Notes under the pieces: generated by a model
What the model saw: the letters and a program-made list of their open reading frames with translations, nothing else
Database searches by the model: none
What the model was told of the DNA's origin: nothing
Assembly (NCBI RefSeq): GCF_003076635.1
Contig: NZ_QDKG01000001.1
Location: 434,001 to 498,000 of the forward strand
Direction: 5' to 3'
DNA from: Sphingobacterium corticibacter
GTDB taxonomy: Bacteria; Bacteroidota; Bacteroidia; Sphingobacteriales; Sphingobacteriaceae
DNA: 64,000 nucleotides
Part shown: piece by piece, positions 44,360 to 53,407 of the stretch
Numbering within the stretch: the stretch's first letter is position 1
Layout: the number at the start of each line of letters is the position of its first letter
Program-made: the position numbers and the translations under genes

Positions 44360-46756
44360 ATGAAGATTTCCTATAATTGGCTTAAGAATTTTATCGATAT
44401 CACGTCTTATACGCCGGACGAACTATCTCTTGTATTGACTGATATTGGTCTGGAGGTAGAGGCGGTAGACAAGGTGCAAAGTATTCCAGGCGGATTGGAA
44501 GGATTAATAGTTGGTGAAGTATTGACCTGCGAGCGTCATCCAAATGCCGATAAATTGCAAGTTACAACGGTAAACGTTGGAGCCGCAGAGCCACTGCAAA
44601 TTGTATGTGGTGCGCCAAACTGCCGTGCTGGATTGAAAGTAATCGTGGCGCCTCCGGGAGCTGTGTGCCATCCGAGCAATGGTGAGCCATTTAAGATTAC
44701 AAAATCAAAAATTCGCGGCGAAGTATCCGAAGGGATGCTGTGTGGTGAAGATGAAGTTGGTTTGGGTAAATCTCACGCCGGTATTGTCGAATTGCCAGAA
44801 GGAACCGTTCCCGGTTTGTTGGTAAAGGATTTCTACCAGATGGAGGACGATTTCTGTTTTGAAATCGGATTGACACCCAATCGTGCCGATGCCGCCTCTC
44901 ATTTAGGTGTTGCTCGTGATTTGGCAGCTTATTTCCGCAAAGATTTGCAGCCAATCAATACGGAATCGGTCAAAGAATCGCAAGCTGCTGGTACCGCCGT
45001 AGAAGTGCTTTCGCCAGAAGATGCACCGCGCTATGCCGGGGTAAATATCAGCGGAATCAGCGTGGCGGAATCTCCGTCTTGGTTGAAAGAAAAATTACAA
45101 ACTATTGGTGTGCGTCCGATCAATAATGTGGTCGACGTCACGAATTATATATTACACGATCTAGGGCAACCTTTGCATGCCTTCGATCAAGCCAAGATTG
45201 CGGGCAACAAAATCGTGGTGCGCAAAGCAAAAGCAGATGAATTATTCATCACGCTAGATGAGGTAGAGCGTAAATTGTCTTCGGAAGATCTGGTAATTGC
45301 GGATGCCGAAAAACCGATGTGTATTGCTGGTGTATTCGGCGGAGCCAAATCGGGTGTGACCGAAACTACATCGGATATTTTCCTAGAATCGGCGTATTTT
45401 CATCCAGTTACCGTGCGCAAAACGGCTAAACGCCATGGCTTAAAGACAGATTCTTCGTTTCGTTTTGAGCGTGGTACCGATCCTAACATGCCGGTAATTG
45501 CATTAAAGAAAGCCGCTGCGTTGATCCAAGAAGTAGCTGGTGGACAGGTTTCTTCGGTGATTACAGATTTGTATCCAGCGCCAGTAGAAGCTTTCCGCTT
45601 TGAAGTGGCTTACAGCCGTGTACAACGGTTGATCGGAAAAGAAATTCCGAAGGAGGATATCCGAGAAATCATCCAATCCTTAGGTATTGGCATTGAGCGG
45701 GAGACAGAAGAGTTTTTAGAAGTGGCTGTTCCGCCATTCAAAGTAGATGTTACGCGTGAAGTGGATGTGATCGAAGAAGTGCTACGCATCTACGGATACA
45801 ACAATATAGAGTTAGGTACACAGATTAAAGCATCTCTAAATACGGTTCAAAAGCCAGATCGTGAAGTGATCTTGAATCAGGTAGCTGATCTTCTGATCGC
45901 GAATGGTTATCGGGAGATTTTGTCTAACTCGTTGAGCAAGGAAGCATATGCTGAGAATGTGGATACGGCGGTGAAGTTATTGAATCCATTGAGTACGGAT
46001 TTGGATACCATGCGTCAAAATTTGTTGTTCTCCGCCTTGACGGCAGTGTCTTACAACCAGAAGCGAAAAAGCGCGGACTTGAAAGTATTCGAGTTCGGAA
46101 AATCTTACCATTTGGTACAGGAGAAATATCAAGAGAAATATCATTTAGCGATTACGATCACAGGAAGACAGGCTGCTGAGCAATGGAATCATTCGGCTGC
46201 TCCGGTCAATTTCTATGGCATCAAAGCGGTCGTCGATGGTATTTTGAAACGTTTGCGTATTGATGGTATCCGCGTCGAAGAGAGTAGTTCTTCGTATTTC
46301 AATTACGGATTGAGCTACAAGAAAGGCGAAAAAACCTTGGTGGAATTCGGCGAAGTTTCCAAAGTAAATTTGAAGAAAGCCGATGTAGAACGGACGGTTT
46401 TCTTTGCGCAGTTTGACTGGGATGCGGTGTTGAAGATGATCAAGAAGCAGACGATTAAGTTTCAGGAGATTTCGAAGTTCCCAGCGGTACGTCGGGATCT
46501 GGCCTTGCTGTTGGACGAGAAGGTTTCATTCGAACAACTTCGCTTGATCGCGCAAAAAACCGATCGCAAATTATTGAAAGAGGTGGCAATTTTTGACGTA
46601 TACAAAGGCGATAAATTGCCTGCCGGAAAGAAATCCTATGCGCTTAGTTTCACCCTTCAGGATGAAAATCAGACGCTAACGGATAAACAAATTGATGGCG
46701 TAATTCAAAAATTAATTGTTAACTTTGAGAAGGAAGTTGGCGCTGAGGTGCGCTAA
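44360..46756 (+). CDS. pheT: Phenylalanyl-tRNA synthetase, beta subunit
   Basis: Large subunit of the (alpha-beta)2 enzyme; it binds and edits tRNA-Phe. 798 residues from MKISYNWLKNFIDI. The EMAP/tRNA-binding domain is about 40-150 (VGEVLTCERHPNADKLQVT), followed by B3/B4 editing (about 210-390, with VVDVTNYILHDLGQPLHAFD), B5 DNA-binding-like fold (about 400-470), the pseudo-catalytic domain and a C-terminal ferredoxin-like anticodon domain (SKFPAVRRDLALLLDEKVSF). pheS is elsewhere. The next genes (a coiled-coil protein, zapA, rny) follow in the same direction; spacing of 29 bases to the first suggests co-transcription. Confidence 0.97.
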   Translation: MKISYNWLKNFIDITSYTPDELSLVLTDIGLEVEAVDKVQSIPGGLEGLIVGEVLTCERHPNADKLQVTTVNVGAAEPLQIVCGAPNCRAGLKVIVAPPGAVCHPSNGEPFKITKSKIRGEVSEGMLCGEDEVGLGKSHAGIVELPEGTVPGLLVKDFYQMEDDFCFEIGLTPNRADAASHLGVARDLAAYFRKDLQPINTESVKESQAAGTAVEVLSPEDAPRYAGVNISGISVAESPSWLKEKLQTIGVRPINNVVDVTNYILHDLGQPLHAFDQAKIAGNKIVVRKAKADELFITLDEVERKLSSEDLVIADAEKPMCIAGVFGGAKSGVTETTSDIFLESAYFHPVTVRKTAKRHGLKTDSSFRFERGTDPNMPVIALKKAAALIQEVAGGQVSSVITDLYPAPVEAFRFEVAYSRVQRLIGKEIPKEDIREIIQSLGIGIERETEEFLEVAVPPFKVDVTREVDVIEEVLRIYGYNNIELGTQIKASLNTVQKPDREVILNQVADLLIANGYREILSNSLSKEAYAENVDTAVKLLNPLSTDLDTMRQNLLFSALTAVSYNQKRKSADLKVFEFGKSYHLVQEKYQEKYHLAITITGRQAAEQWNHSAAPVNFYGIKAVVDGILKRLRIDGIRVEESSSSYFNYGLSYKKGEKTLVEFGEVSKVNLKKADVERTVFFAQFDWDAVLKMIKKQTIKFQEISKFPAVRRDLALLLDEKVSFEQLRLIAQKTDRKLLKEVAIFDVYKGDKLPAGKKSYALSFTLQDENQTLTDKQIDGVIQKLIVNFEKEVGAEVR

Positions 46757-46785
46757 GTGAAAAACATTTGATATAATCGCAAAAT

Positions 46786-47091
46786 ATGGCTTCTTTATCT
46801 GCGCAAATGGATCTTATCGTCGAGAAGGCGACAAATTTAATTCAATTGTGTGAAGCATACCAAGAGGAAAATGACTTGTTGAAGTTGGAGGTTCAATCTC
46901 TTCAAGTAGCGCTTGGTACAAGCTCAGAAAAGGTGAAACAATTAGAGGAGAGAGTGAAAGCGTTGGCGGTCGCTAAATCCTTTGAAAATTCTGAGGCAGA
47001 TGCGGCAATAAGTGAAAAAGTACTTGACACGAAACAAAAAATTAACGATTTTGTCCGTGAAATAGATAAATGTATCAATCTGCTGAAGTAG
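46786..47091 (+). CDS. Coiled-coil protein upstream of zapA (possible division accessory)
   Basis: 101 residues, almost entirely one coiled coil (about 1-68: MDLIVEKATNLIQLCEAYQEEN, LLKLEVQSLQVALGTSSEKV, QLEERVKALAVAK) and a helical tail ending FVREIDKCINLLK. No catalytic motif. Its size, heptads and place directly before zapA recall ZapB-type or other Z-ring helpers, but sequence alone does not prove homology. It starts 29 bases after pheT and ends 46 bases before zapA, so the three are probably expressed together. Confidence 0.78.
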   Translation: MASLSAQMDLIVEKATNLIQLCEAYQEENDLLKLEVQSLQVALGTSSEKVKQLEERVKALAVAKSFENSEADAAISEKVLDTKQKINDFVREIDKCINLLK

Positions 47092-47137
47092 CCAAAGGCA
47101 ACCAGCATGGATAGCATACATTTTTAAGCTCAAAGAA

Positions 47138-47428
47138 ATGGGAGATATTTCCATAAAGATAAATATCGCAGACCGGGTGTATCCGTTGCGCGTAGAGACG
47201 GAAGAAGAAGAGGTGATACGTTACGCTGCGAAATTGATAAACGAAAAAATAAAAGAATTGCAAGACAATTATGCAGTTCGTGATAAACAAGATTTGCTCT
47301 CCATGTGTGTGCTGCAATACGCTACCGGGATGATCAAAGCAGAACGCAATGCGCAGGATCAAGGTCAAGGCATTGAACAATCTGTACACGAATTGGACAA
47401 ACTGTTGACCGATTTTTTTAATAAATAG
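47138..47428 (+). CDS. zapA: Cell division protein ZapA
   Basis: Small FtsZ-binding protein that promotes Z-ring bundling. 96 residues with the N-terminal globular FtsZ-interaction domain (ISIKINIADRVYPLRVETEEEEVIRYAAKLI) and a C-terminal coiled coil (about 60-96). The family assignment is clear. Its position between the coiled-coil gene and rny, with a 244-base gap after it that can fold into a 6S-like hairpin, is of interest. Confidence 0.93.
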   Translation: MGDISIKINIADRVYPLRVETEEEEVIRYAAKLINEKIKELQDNYAVRDKQDLLSMCVLQYATGMIKAERNAQDQGQGIEQSVHELDKLLTDFFNK

Positions 47429-47496
47429 AAATACGTTCTTTATTTACGGGCTTAAAACAACGAATTTGCCGCAGTTAAATTCGGGTTGTCACTATT

Positions 47497-47602
47497 TTAA
47501 ACTTAACGCTTCAATATCACGAGCAAAACAAGATGTAGGCCATTTTGCGAAAGCCATCTGGGTCATGATCATACGCTCAAATCATGTGAATTCGAAGTTT
47601 AA
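47497..47602 (+). ncRNA. Possible 6S-like regulatory RNA between zapA and rny
   Basis: About 106 bases that fold into one long interrupted hairpin. Nested pairs, outside in: TTAAACTT / AAGTTTAA, CAC / GTG, GAGC / GCTC, GAT / ATC and GGC / GCC, with internal bubbles. A T-rich tract (nine T, ending near 47641) lies downstream. A rod with bulges of about this length is the architecture of 6S RNA and of the 6S-Flavo class of this phylum; in gammaproteobacteria ssrS also follows zapA. Pairing was worked out by eye, so the call is tentative. Confidence 0.4.
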
Positions 47603-47672
47603 TAATACATGAGACCTGGTTTTTAATTGCGGTTTTTTTTTGACTGATTTTTAATTATTTACTCTATATAAA

Positions 47673-49232
47673 ATGTACATATCTATTACTATATCCATCA
47701 TCATATCGCTGGTAATAGGCATCGTAATCGGACGATACCTGTTGCAGATGCTGCTCAAGAAGCAAGAGCAGACTGCCCATGAAAAGGCAGAAAGTATTGT
47801 AAAGGAAGCCGAGAAGCAAGCGGAACACGTCAAAAAACAACGTCAGCTAGAAGCGAAAGAAAAGTTTTTACAATTAAAAGCTGAACACGAAAAAGAAGTA
47901 AGCCAACGTAATAACACCGTTGCTCAGAAAGAGAACTCCATCAAACAAAAAGAGCAGTCGCTCAACCAAAAGCTAGAAAATGCTAATCGTGATAAGCAAG
48001 AGCTCGAAGCCCGTGGCAAAAAGCTGGAGCAAATGATCGAGATCAATGACAAAAAGCGCGAAGAAGTAGAAGCGTTGAAGAATCAACACATCAAACAGTT
48101 GGAAACCATCGCTGGATTGACTGCCGATGAAGCCAAAGAACAGTTGGTGAGCTCACTGCGCGAAGAAGCGCGTTCGCAAGCAATGATACAAATCAAAGAT
48201 ATCGTAGATGAGGCCAAATTAACGGCATCTAAAGAGGCGAAAAAAGTGGTGATTCAAACCATCCAACGTACGGCTACCGAATCTGCGATTGAGAATACCG
48301 TATCGATTTTCAATATTGAAAATGACGAGGTAAAAGGACGCATTATTGGCCGTGAAGGTCGTAATATCCGTGCTTTGGAAGCAGCAACAGGAGTAGAAAT
48401 CATTGTGGACGATACGCCTGAAGCAATTATCCTTTCTGGATTCGATCCAGTTCGTCGCGAAATTGCGCGTTTATCCCTACACCGTTTGGTAACGGATGGT
48501 CGTATTCACCCTGCGCGTATCGAAGAAGTGGTGGCAAAAACGCGATCTCAAATTGAAGATGAAATTGTAGAAATTGGCGAACGTACCGCTATTGACTTAG
48601 GAATTCATGGATTGCATCCAGAATTGATCCGTATGGTCGGCCGGATGCGCTACCGCTCATCGTATGGACAAAACTTGCTGCAACACTCGCGCGAGGTAGC
48701 AAATTTTGCTGCTACAATGGCGGCAGAATTAGGCTTGAACGTGAAGCATGCTAAACGTGCCGGCCTATTACATGATATTGGTAAAGTGCCAGATGATAAT
48801 CCAGAACTGCCACACGCGATCTTGGGTATGCAATTGGCTGAGAAATATAAAGAACATCCAGAAGTATGTAATGCGATCGGAGCTCACCACGACGAGATCG
48901 AGATGACTTCCATGATCTCTCCGATTATTCAAGCTTGTGACGCGATTTCTGGTGCTCGCCCTGGCGCACGTAGAGAAGTAGTAGAAAGCTACATTAAGCG
49001 ATTAAAAGAACTGGAAGATCTGGCACTTTCTTACCCAGGTGTAGAAAAAACATTTGCGATACAAGCTGGTCGTGAATTGCGCGTAGTGGTAGAAAGTGAA
49101 AAAGTAAACGATACCGATGCCGAGATCTTGGCAGCAGATATTTCTAACCGTATCCAAACGGAGATGACCTATCCAGGTCAGATCAAAGTAACGGTGATTC
49201 GAGAAACTAGATCAGTATCATTCGCAAAATAA
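47673..49232 (+). CDS. rny: Ribonuclease Y
   Basis: Membrane-anchored endoribonuclease that starts mRNA decay. 519 residues. An N-terminal membrane helix ([20 protein letters not shown]) is followed by a long coiled coil (about 30-170), the KH RNA-binding domain (about 205-270, [21 protein letters not shown]) and the HD phosphohydrolase domain (about 330-430, with His/Asp in [13 protein letters not shown] and [11 protein letters not shown]). It is the last gene of the pheT-zapA cluster and ends at a hairpin. Confidence 0.97.
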   Translation: MYISITISIIISLVIGIVIGRYLLQMLLKKQEQTAHEKAESIVKEAEKQAEHVKKQRQLEAKEKFLQLKAEHEKEVSQRNNTVAQKENSIKQKEQSLNQKLENANRDKQELEARGKKLEQMIEINDKKREEVEALKNQHIKQLETIAGLTADEAKEQLVSSLREEARSQAMIQIKDIVDEAKLTASKEAKKVVIQTIQRTATESAIENTVSIFNIENDEVKGRIIGREGRNIRALEAATGVEIIVDDTPEAIILSGFDPVRREIARLSLHRLVTDGRIHPARIEEVVAKTRSQIEDEIVEIGERTAIDLGIHGLHPELIRMVGRMRYRSSYGQNLLQHSREVANFAATMAAELGLNVKHAKRAGLLHDIGKVPDDNPELPHAILGMQLAEKYKEHPEVCNAIGAHHDEIEMTSMISPIIQACDAISGARPGARREVVESYIKRLKELEDLALSYPGVEKTFAIQAGRELRVVVESEKVNDTDAEILAADISNRIQTEMTYPGQIKVTVIRETRSVSFAK

Positions 49233-49274
49233 ATCCGTCGCAACGTTTTGTCACGTTGCCTGTATTTTAAATAT

Positions 49275-49312
49275 CAATAAGGCAGACCTATATCGGGTCC
49301 GCCTTATTTTTT
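49275..49312 (+). terminator. Intrinsic terminator of rny
   Basis: AATAAGGC-A-GACC / GGTC-C-GCCTTATT, with one A-C mismatch, loop about 7 bases, followed by TTTTTT. Located about 45 bases after the rny stop. Confidence 0.8.
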
Positions 49313-49330
49313 ACCTCTGCTTGAAAGTAC

Positions 49331-49338
49331 TATCTTTG
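49331..49338 (+). promoter_or_regulatory. -7 element of the MFS exporter gene
   Basis: TATCTTTG matches TAnnTTTG, 43 bases upstream of the ATG at 49382. No -33 match at normal spacing. Confidence 0.45.
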
Positions 49339-49381
49339 AAAGTTTAATAATTGTTTTTTAAAATAATATTTGATTTAAGTG

Positions 49382-50590
49382 ATGAATGAATCTAGTCTGA
49401 AATCTGAAAGTACAACTAGCAGCTTATCACGTACGCTAGTCTGGCTGATGGCTATTATTTCGGGACTTGTCGTAGCAAATAATTACTACAATCAGCCATT
49501 ATTGGCTCTTATTGCTGACGAGCTACGTGTTTCGGAGAGTGCGGCCGGAAAAATATCGGTACTTACTCAGATAGGATATGCATTAGGATTGCTATTAGTC
49601 GTGCCTTTGGGTGACAAGCTCTTACGAAAAAGACTTATTCTTATCGATTTAATTTTAGTCATTGCCGCCTTATTATGGATGACTTTTGCACGTGAATTAT
49701 GGATGCTCTATGCCGCCAGTCTGCTAATTGGAGCTACTTCGGTCATTCCGCAGCTGTTTGTGCCCATCGCTGCACAGCTTTCCAGTGATCAAGAAAAGTC
49801 GGCTAATATTGGATTAGTGATGTCTGGCTTATTATTGGGAATTCTTTTGTCACGCTTTTTTGGAGGTATCGTAGGCGAATTGTGGGGTTGGCGTTCTATG
49901 TTTGGTATCGCAGCAGGCCTGATGGTATTTGTTTGGATTATTGTTTATAAGATGCTACCCGAAATGCATCCTAACTTTTCGGGAAGTTACAAGCAACTCA
50001 TGTTATCCCTAGCTCGATTGGCGAAGACGCAACCAGTCTTGCAGTTAGCCTCTTTTCGGGGTGCAATGGCCTTTGGTTCTATGTCAGCACTATTTACCAC
50101 CTTAGTATTTCATATGGAGCAGCCTCCATTTAACGTTGGCGCTTCTGTTGTTGGTAGTTTTGGACTGGCTGGAGCAGCAGGTGCTTTGGCGGCAGCCAAA
50201 GTAGGAAAAGTCCAAAGTTATTTGGGCACAAATCGAACCATATTCTATTCTTTGCTTGTGCTGATCGGTAGCTGGGGATTTACTTACTTTGCTGGCGCAA
50301 CCTATTGGGGGCTTATTGCTGGCGTAGTATTGGTGGATTTAGGTGTACAGGCAAGCCATATTATGAATCAAACCAGTTACTTCGCATTAAAATTAGATGC
50401 TGTTAATCGGCTTAATACAGTGTATATGGTTTCTTATTTCATAGGAGGATCTTTAGGCACATGGTTGGCTTCTATTGCTTGGCAATACGCACAATGGGAC
50501 GGCGTTTGTGCGGTTGGTGTACTATTTGGTCTTTTGGGCATGGTGGCACATTTACTATTCAGTAAAAGAGTAGGAGCAGGGCTGCAGTAG
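49382..50590 (+). CDS. Major facilitator superfamily exporter
   Basis: 402 residues with 12 hydrophobic segments. The N-half has ISGLVVANNYYNQPLLALIADEL and IGYALGLLLVVPLGDKLLRKRLIL, the latter carrying the loop 2-3 MFS motif (G-D-x-x-x-R-K/R-R). This is close to the YbaN-less 'sugar/arabinose efflux' and putative drug exporters. Substrate unknown. The ATG at 49382 directly follows an in-frame GTG; either may start. Transcribed alone, facing the VOC gene. Confidence 0.85.
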   Translation: MNESSLKSESTTSSLSRTLVWLMAIISGLVVANNYYNQPLLALIADELRVSESAAGKISVLTQIGYALGLLLVVPLGDKLLRKRLILIDLILVIAALLWMTFARELWMLYAASLLIGATSVIPQLFVPIAAQLSSDQEKSANIGLVMSGLLLGILLSRFFGGIVGELWGWRSMFGIAAGLMVFVWIIVYKMLPEMHPNFSGSYKQLMLSLARLAKTQPVLQLASFRGAMAFGSMSALFTTLVFHMEQPPFNVGASVVGSFGLAGAAGALAAAKVGKVQSYLGTNRTIFYSLLVLIGSWGFTYFAGATYWGLIAGVVLVDLGVQASHIMNQTSYFALKLDAVNRLNTVYMVSYFIGGSLGTWLASIAWQYAQWDGVCAVGVLFGLLGMVAHLLFSKRVGAGLQ

Positions 50591-50618
50591 GAAGGACAAC
50601 TGTAATAGGTTCATTTTT

Positions 50619-50960
50619 TTATTGATCAGACCATACGGCTAGTTCGTTTCCTGATGGATCTGTAAACTGAAAGCGATGTCCGCCTGGAAAGGAAAATATG
50701 TCCTTCGTAATAACCCCATTGGCGTCAAGAACATTTTTCTTTGCCGTAGTCAGATCTTCGTGATACAGTACGATGAGTGCGCCATTGACTACTGCTTCGT
50801 CTGATTTTTCGAAACCGCCATCTAAGCCACTTCCTGCAAAAGCCACATAATTAGGCCCATAATCTGTAAAATTCCATTCGAACGCTTTGGTATAAAACTC
50901 TTTGATGGCCTGTAAGTCTTTAGCCCTGAATTCAACATAGTTTATGTGATTATTTGTCAT
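50619..50960 (-). CDS. VOC-superfamily (glyoxalase/bleomycin-resistance fold) protein
   Basis: 113 residues, one vicinal-oxygen-chelate domain of two beta-alpha-beta-beta-beta modules. The typical opening is NYVEFRAKDLQAIKEFYTKAFEWNF, with YVAFAG and the closing GGHRFQFTDPSGNELAVWS. The conserved Glu of the last strand (GNELAVW) and His residues at the N- and C-terminal strands could bind metal. Function unknown. A second, larger VOC protein is encoded about 0.7 kb downstream in the window on the same strand. Confidence 0.88.
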   Translation of the reverse strand: MTNNHINYVEFRAKDLQAIKEFYTKAFEWNFTDYGPNYVAFAGSGLDGGFEKSDEAVVNGALIVLYHEDLTTAKKNVLDANGVITKDIFSFPGGHRFQFTDPSGNELAVWSDQ

Positions 50961-50996
50961 GTTATGAGGGGATTACAAATGGGTGATTTGCTGATT

Positions 50997-51048
50997 TAAA
51001 AAGTATCCCGACAAGCAATTCTTAAATCAAATTACTAGGTCGGGATAC
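50997..51048 (-). terminator. Hairpin after the lipoprotein gene at 51058
   Basis: GTATCCCGAC / GTCGGGATAC, a perfect 10-bp stem with a 26-base loop; on the minus strand it ends in CTTTTTAAAT. The long loop makes it a moderate call. Confidence 0.6.
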
Positions 51049-51057
51049 ATACGTTAC

Positions 51058-51594
51058 CTAATTGCCAAATGAGGCATTGATATCGTGTTTCTCGGCATAC
51101 TGTTGTCCGAGCTCAATAAGTGAAACATACTTGTCTTCAAATGCAGGTGCATAAGCTTGTATTATGTTTTCTGAAGCCTTAACGATTTCACTTTCGGGCT
51201 GTTTCTTGTCACACATAGCAGCCAATTCCAAGTATTCTTTTTGGTACACAGGTAATACAAATTTAAAAAGATCTAATGCCTTTTCTTTAAGCCCTTCTCC
51301 GTCTTCATCAGGAGGCGTACTATCTTCTATTTTTTTAATGGTCTGTTCGAGATAGGCGATCTTCACTTGGACCACCTGCTGTGCCTCATCACCATTTTTC
51401 TTACTGCTAGGCATATCTGGGAACTCGATTGTTTCATCCATCAGCGATTTGGTAAATCGTTCGGAACCAAATTCGTTCAGAATATTGGTGTTTAAAACCG
51501 TGGTTTGAAAGAATTGGTCGGGTGAAGGGCGGTTACAGCTTAGTAGTAGCGCGAAAACAAGCGTAGTAAGGAATAGCCAGTGTGTAAATCTCAT
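51058..51594 (-). CDS. Helical lipoprotein, unknown function
   Basis: 178 residues. SPII signal with lipobox LLLSC (Cys20). The mature protein is helix-rich: VVQVKIAYLEQTIKKIEDS (about 93-111), EGLKEKALDLFKFVLPVYQKEYLELAAM and SEIVKASENIIQAYAPAFEDKYVSLIELG. This is a four-helix pattern like several uncharacterised surface lipoproteins. No catalytic motif. Between two VOC genes on the same strand, which have no obvious link to it. Confidence 0.75.
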   Translation of the reverse strand: MRFTHWLFLTTLVFALLLSCNRPSPDQFFQTTVLNTNILNEFGSERFTKSLMDETIEFPDMPSSKKNGDEAQQVVQVKIAYLEQTIKKIEDSTPPDEDGEGLKEKALDLFKFVLPVYQKEYLELAAMCDKKQPESEIVKASENIIQAYAPAFEDKYVSLIELGQQYAEKHDINASFGN

Positions 51595-51645
51595 AGTATG
51601 TATTTGTGTTAAAAAATATAGGTAATGCTTGAGTGCAATCGAAGT

Positions 51646-52110
51646 TTACCTTTCGGAATTTGTAGATTTTGCCGTCCAGTCATCATAAGACAACACGCCT
51701 AAGCTTGGCTGAGGATCGCCTTCTAATAAAGACAAAAATTCCAATTGATTGCCATCAGGATCGTTGAAATAAATCGCTAGGGCTGGCATCCAACAAAAAA
51801 CCATGGGTTGTACTGATCCATCCTTCAAAAAATTGTAAGGCAATAGCTGATTCTCTTGTAAAAAATCGACCGCTTGATTAAGTATGAAATCTTTTTCGCA
51901 ATGGAATGCAAAATGACGTGTTTGTAAGTTTACGGTTTCTTCCCAAAGTCCTAACATACTGGTTTTATCATTCCCGGGCATGTATAGAAAAGCAATTCGA
52001 CGCTGTTCATCCAGATGACCAACTGTTAACTTCAATACCTGCGTGTAGAAGGCGATGGCATTCTCCAAATTGCTTACTTGGACGTGTGTTTCGTATATGC
52101 CTTTAATCAT
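51646..52110 (-). CDS. VOC-superfamily protein
   Basis: 154 residues, two-module VOC domain. It opens MIKGIYETHVQVSNLENAIAFYTQVLKLTVG, with metal-ligand-like His in ETHVQV, then RIAFLYMPGNDK, FAFHCEKDFI and the closing IYFNDPDGNQLEFLSLL with Glu in NQLEFL. Resembles glyoxalase/dioxygenase-type enzymes; substrate unknown. About 44 bases downstream of the RidA gene on the same strand, so one transcript is possible. Confidence 0.87.
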   Translation of the reverse strand: MIKGIYETHVQVSNLENAIAFYTQVLKLTVGHLDEQRRIAFLYMPGNDKTSMLGLWEETVNLQTRHFAFHCEKDFILNQAVDFLQENQLLPYNFLKDGSVQPMVFCWMPALAIYFNDPDGNQLEFLSLLEGDPQPSLGVLSYDDWTAKSTNSER

Positions 52111-52153
52111 GTTTCAAATATACTATAGGTGATTTATTTTTTCAAACTTTAGA

Positions 52154-52573
52154 TTACTCACTACCTTTTTGAGCAATGGCATCGATTTCAAATAGCATGC
52201 CTGGCAAAGCCAATTGTTGTACTGGGATAAGTGTGCTGGTAGGTAGTGCAGTCGCTTTCCAAACGTTAGTAGCTTCTTCGCTCCAAATCGCCAGTTTGTC
52301 TAAATTGTGATCTACGATCAATAAGGTAATCTTGACCACATCGGCCAATTCCATGGATTGTATCTCCAATTGCAATCTCAAGTTTTGAAGCGCAACCTGC
52401 ACCTGAGTTCTAAAATCTGGCGAAAGTTTATGATCTAGTCCGACACCTCCGCTTTGTCCAGATACGAAGCATATCGATGTTGGATTTGTTACTTTAATAC
52501 TGTGCGCAAATCCATAGGGAGTCGGATCAAAGAGATCTGTCGGGTTGATAGTGTGTCTATTTTTCTTATTCAT
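52154..52573 (-). CDS. RidA/YjgF/UK114-family protein
   Basis: 139 residues with the chorismate-mutase-like fold of RidA proteins, which in the canonical group hydrolyse reactive enamine/imine intermediates. Family segments: GFAHSIKVTNPTSICFVSGQSG (about 21-42), TQVQVALQNLRLQLEIQS, DVVKITLLIVDHN, and the C-terminal LPTSTLIPVQQLALPGMLFEIDAIA, in which the usual catalytic Arg (R-x-x-x-x-V) is replaced (TSTLIPV), as in the Rid subgroups lacking deaminase activity. The ATG at 52573 follows a GTG. The Crp/Fnr-type gene lies 67 bases upstream. Confidence 0.88.
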   Translation of the reverse strand: MNKKNRHTINPTDLFDPTPYGFAHSIKVTNPTSICFVSGQSGGVGLDHKLSPDFRTQVQVALQNLRLQLEIQSMELADVVKITLLIVDHNLDKLAIWSEEATNVWKATALPTSTLIPVQQLALPGMLFEIDAIAQKGSE

Positions 52574-52639
52574 CACGTTTGTGTTTTAAGACAAATGTGG
52601 CAAGTAGCGCCTACAAAAACCTATACAAATGTTGAGATT

Positions 52640-53212
52640 TTAACTTTTCAACTCTTTGATGACACGGCTTAGTTGTGTCGGCGTGATCCCAAGATAGGAA
52701 GCGATATGGTGCTTTTTCAACCGCGCGTACATAGGCAAATCAGTGCTTAATTTTAAAAACCGCTCTTTCGCAGTTTCATGCCGTAGCGCGATTTCCAAGG
52801 GTTCTTTTTTCAATACCCAATTGATTTCCAGATAATGCATATGAAATAATGCGATGTCATGATAGGTATTGCAAAGTTGTTTAAAACCGTCCACTGGATA
52901 TCTGATGACGCTGCAATCCTCGAGAGCCACAATCGCAAATTGGCTGGGCAAATGACTGATCATGGCTGCCGTAGATGCTACAAAACTATTCTCTGCAAAA
53001 AACATTTTATAGCACACATCACCATTTTTGGTTGTTGTATAGTATCCTACCAGACCTTTCACGATGAAATAGATGTATTTCGCAGGCTCATCCGCCAATT
53101 GCAAAAAAGCACCTTTTTTTATATCCTGATTCACGCAGATTTCTAGAAAAGCATTGCTACTTTCTGTCGAAAGCTTCTGATAACGTTCTACTTGTTCGAT
53201 GAAAGTGTTCAT
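52640..53212 (-). CDS. Crp/Fnr-family transcriptional regulator
   Basis: 190 residues. An N-terminal cyclic-nucleotide-binding-like beta roll (about 20-120, KGAFLQLADEPAKYIYFIVKGLVGYYTT) is linked by a dimer helix to a C-terminal winged HTH (about 150-190, HHIASYLGITPTQLSRVIKEL). No Fe-S cysteines of the FNR type are present. Because RidA and the VOC genes follow in the same direction it may control them. Direct repeats and a -7 element just upstream suggest its own regulation. Confidence 0.87.
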   Translation of the reverse strand: MNTFIEQVERYQKLSTESSNAFLEICVNQDIKKGAFLQLADEPAKYIYFIVKGLVGYYTTTKNGDVCYKMFFAENSFVASTAAMISHLPSQFAIVALEDCSVIRYPVDGFKQLCNTYHDIALFHMHYLEINWVLKKEPLEIALRHETAKERFLKLSTDLPMYARLKKHHIASYLGITPTQLSRVIKELKS

Positions 53213-53232
53213 TCAATGTTGAATAGGATGTA

Positions 53233-53261
53233 CAAAGATAAATGATATCCGCCTGATATCC
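53233..53261 (-). promoter_or_regulatory. -7 element plus direct-repeat operator before the Crp/Fnr gene
   Basis: Minus-strand TATCTTTG (53233-53240) is the -7 element. Immediately upstream TGATATCC occurs twice (53243-53250, 53254-53261), 11 bases apart; each holds a palindromic GATATC. The repeats fill the -33 region. Confidence 0.5.
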
Positions 53262-53407
53262 CTCTCCGCTGTCAATCCACGATACTGCTTTTGCGCATAA
53301 GTATTATTTCAGTCCGTTTTTATTATCTTCGTGCATAGCCCGATAGGATTTGTTGGGGTTTGTAGGCAACAGTTCTCGGTCGTTGAGATTCAATCCAATC
53401 CATTTCT

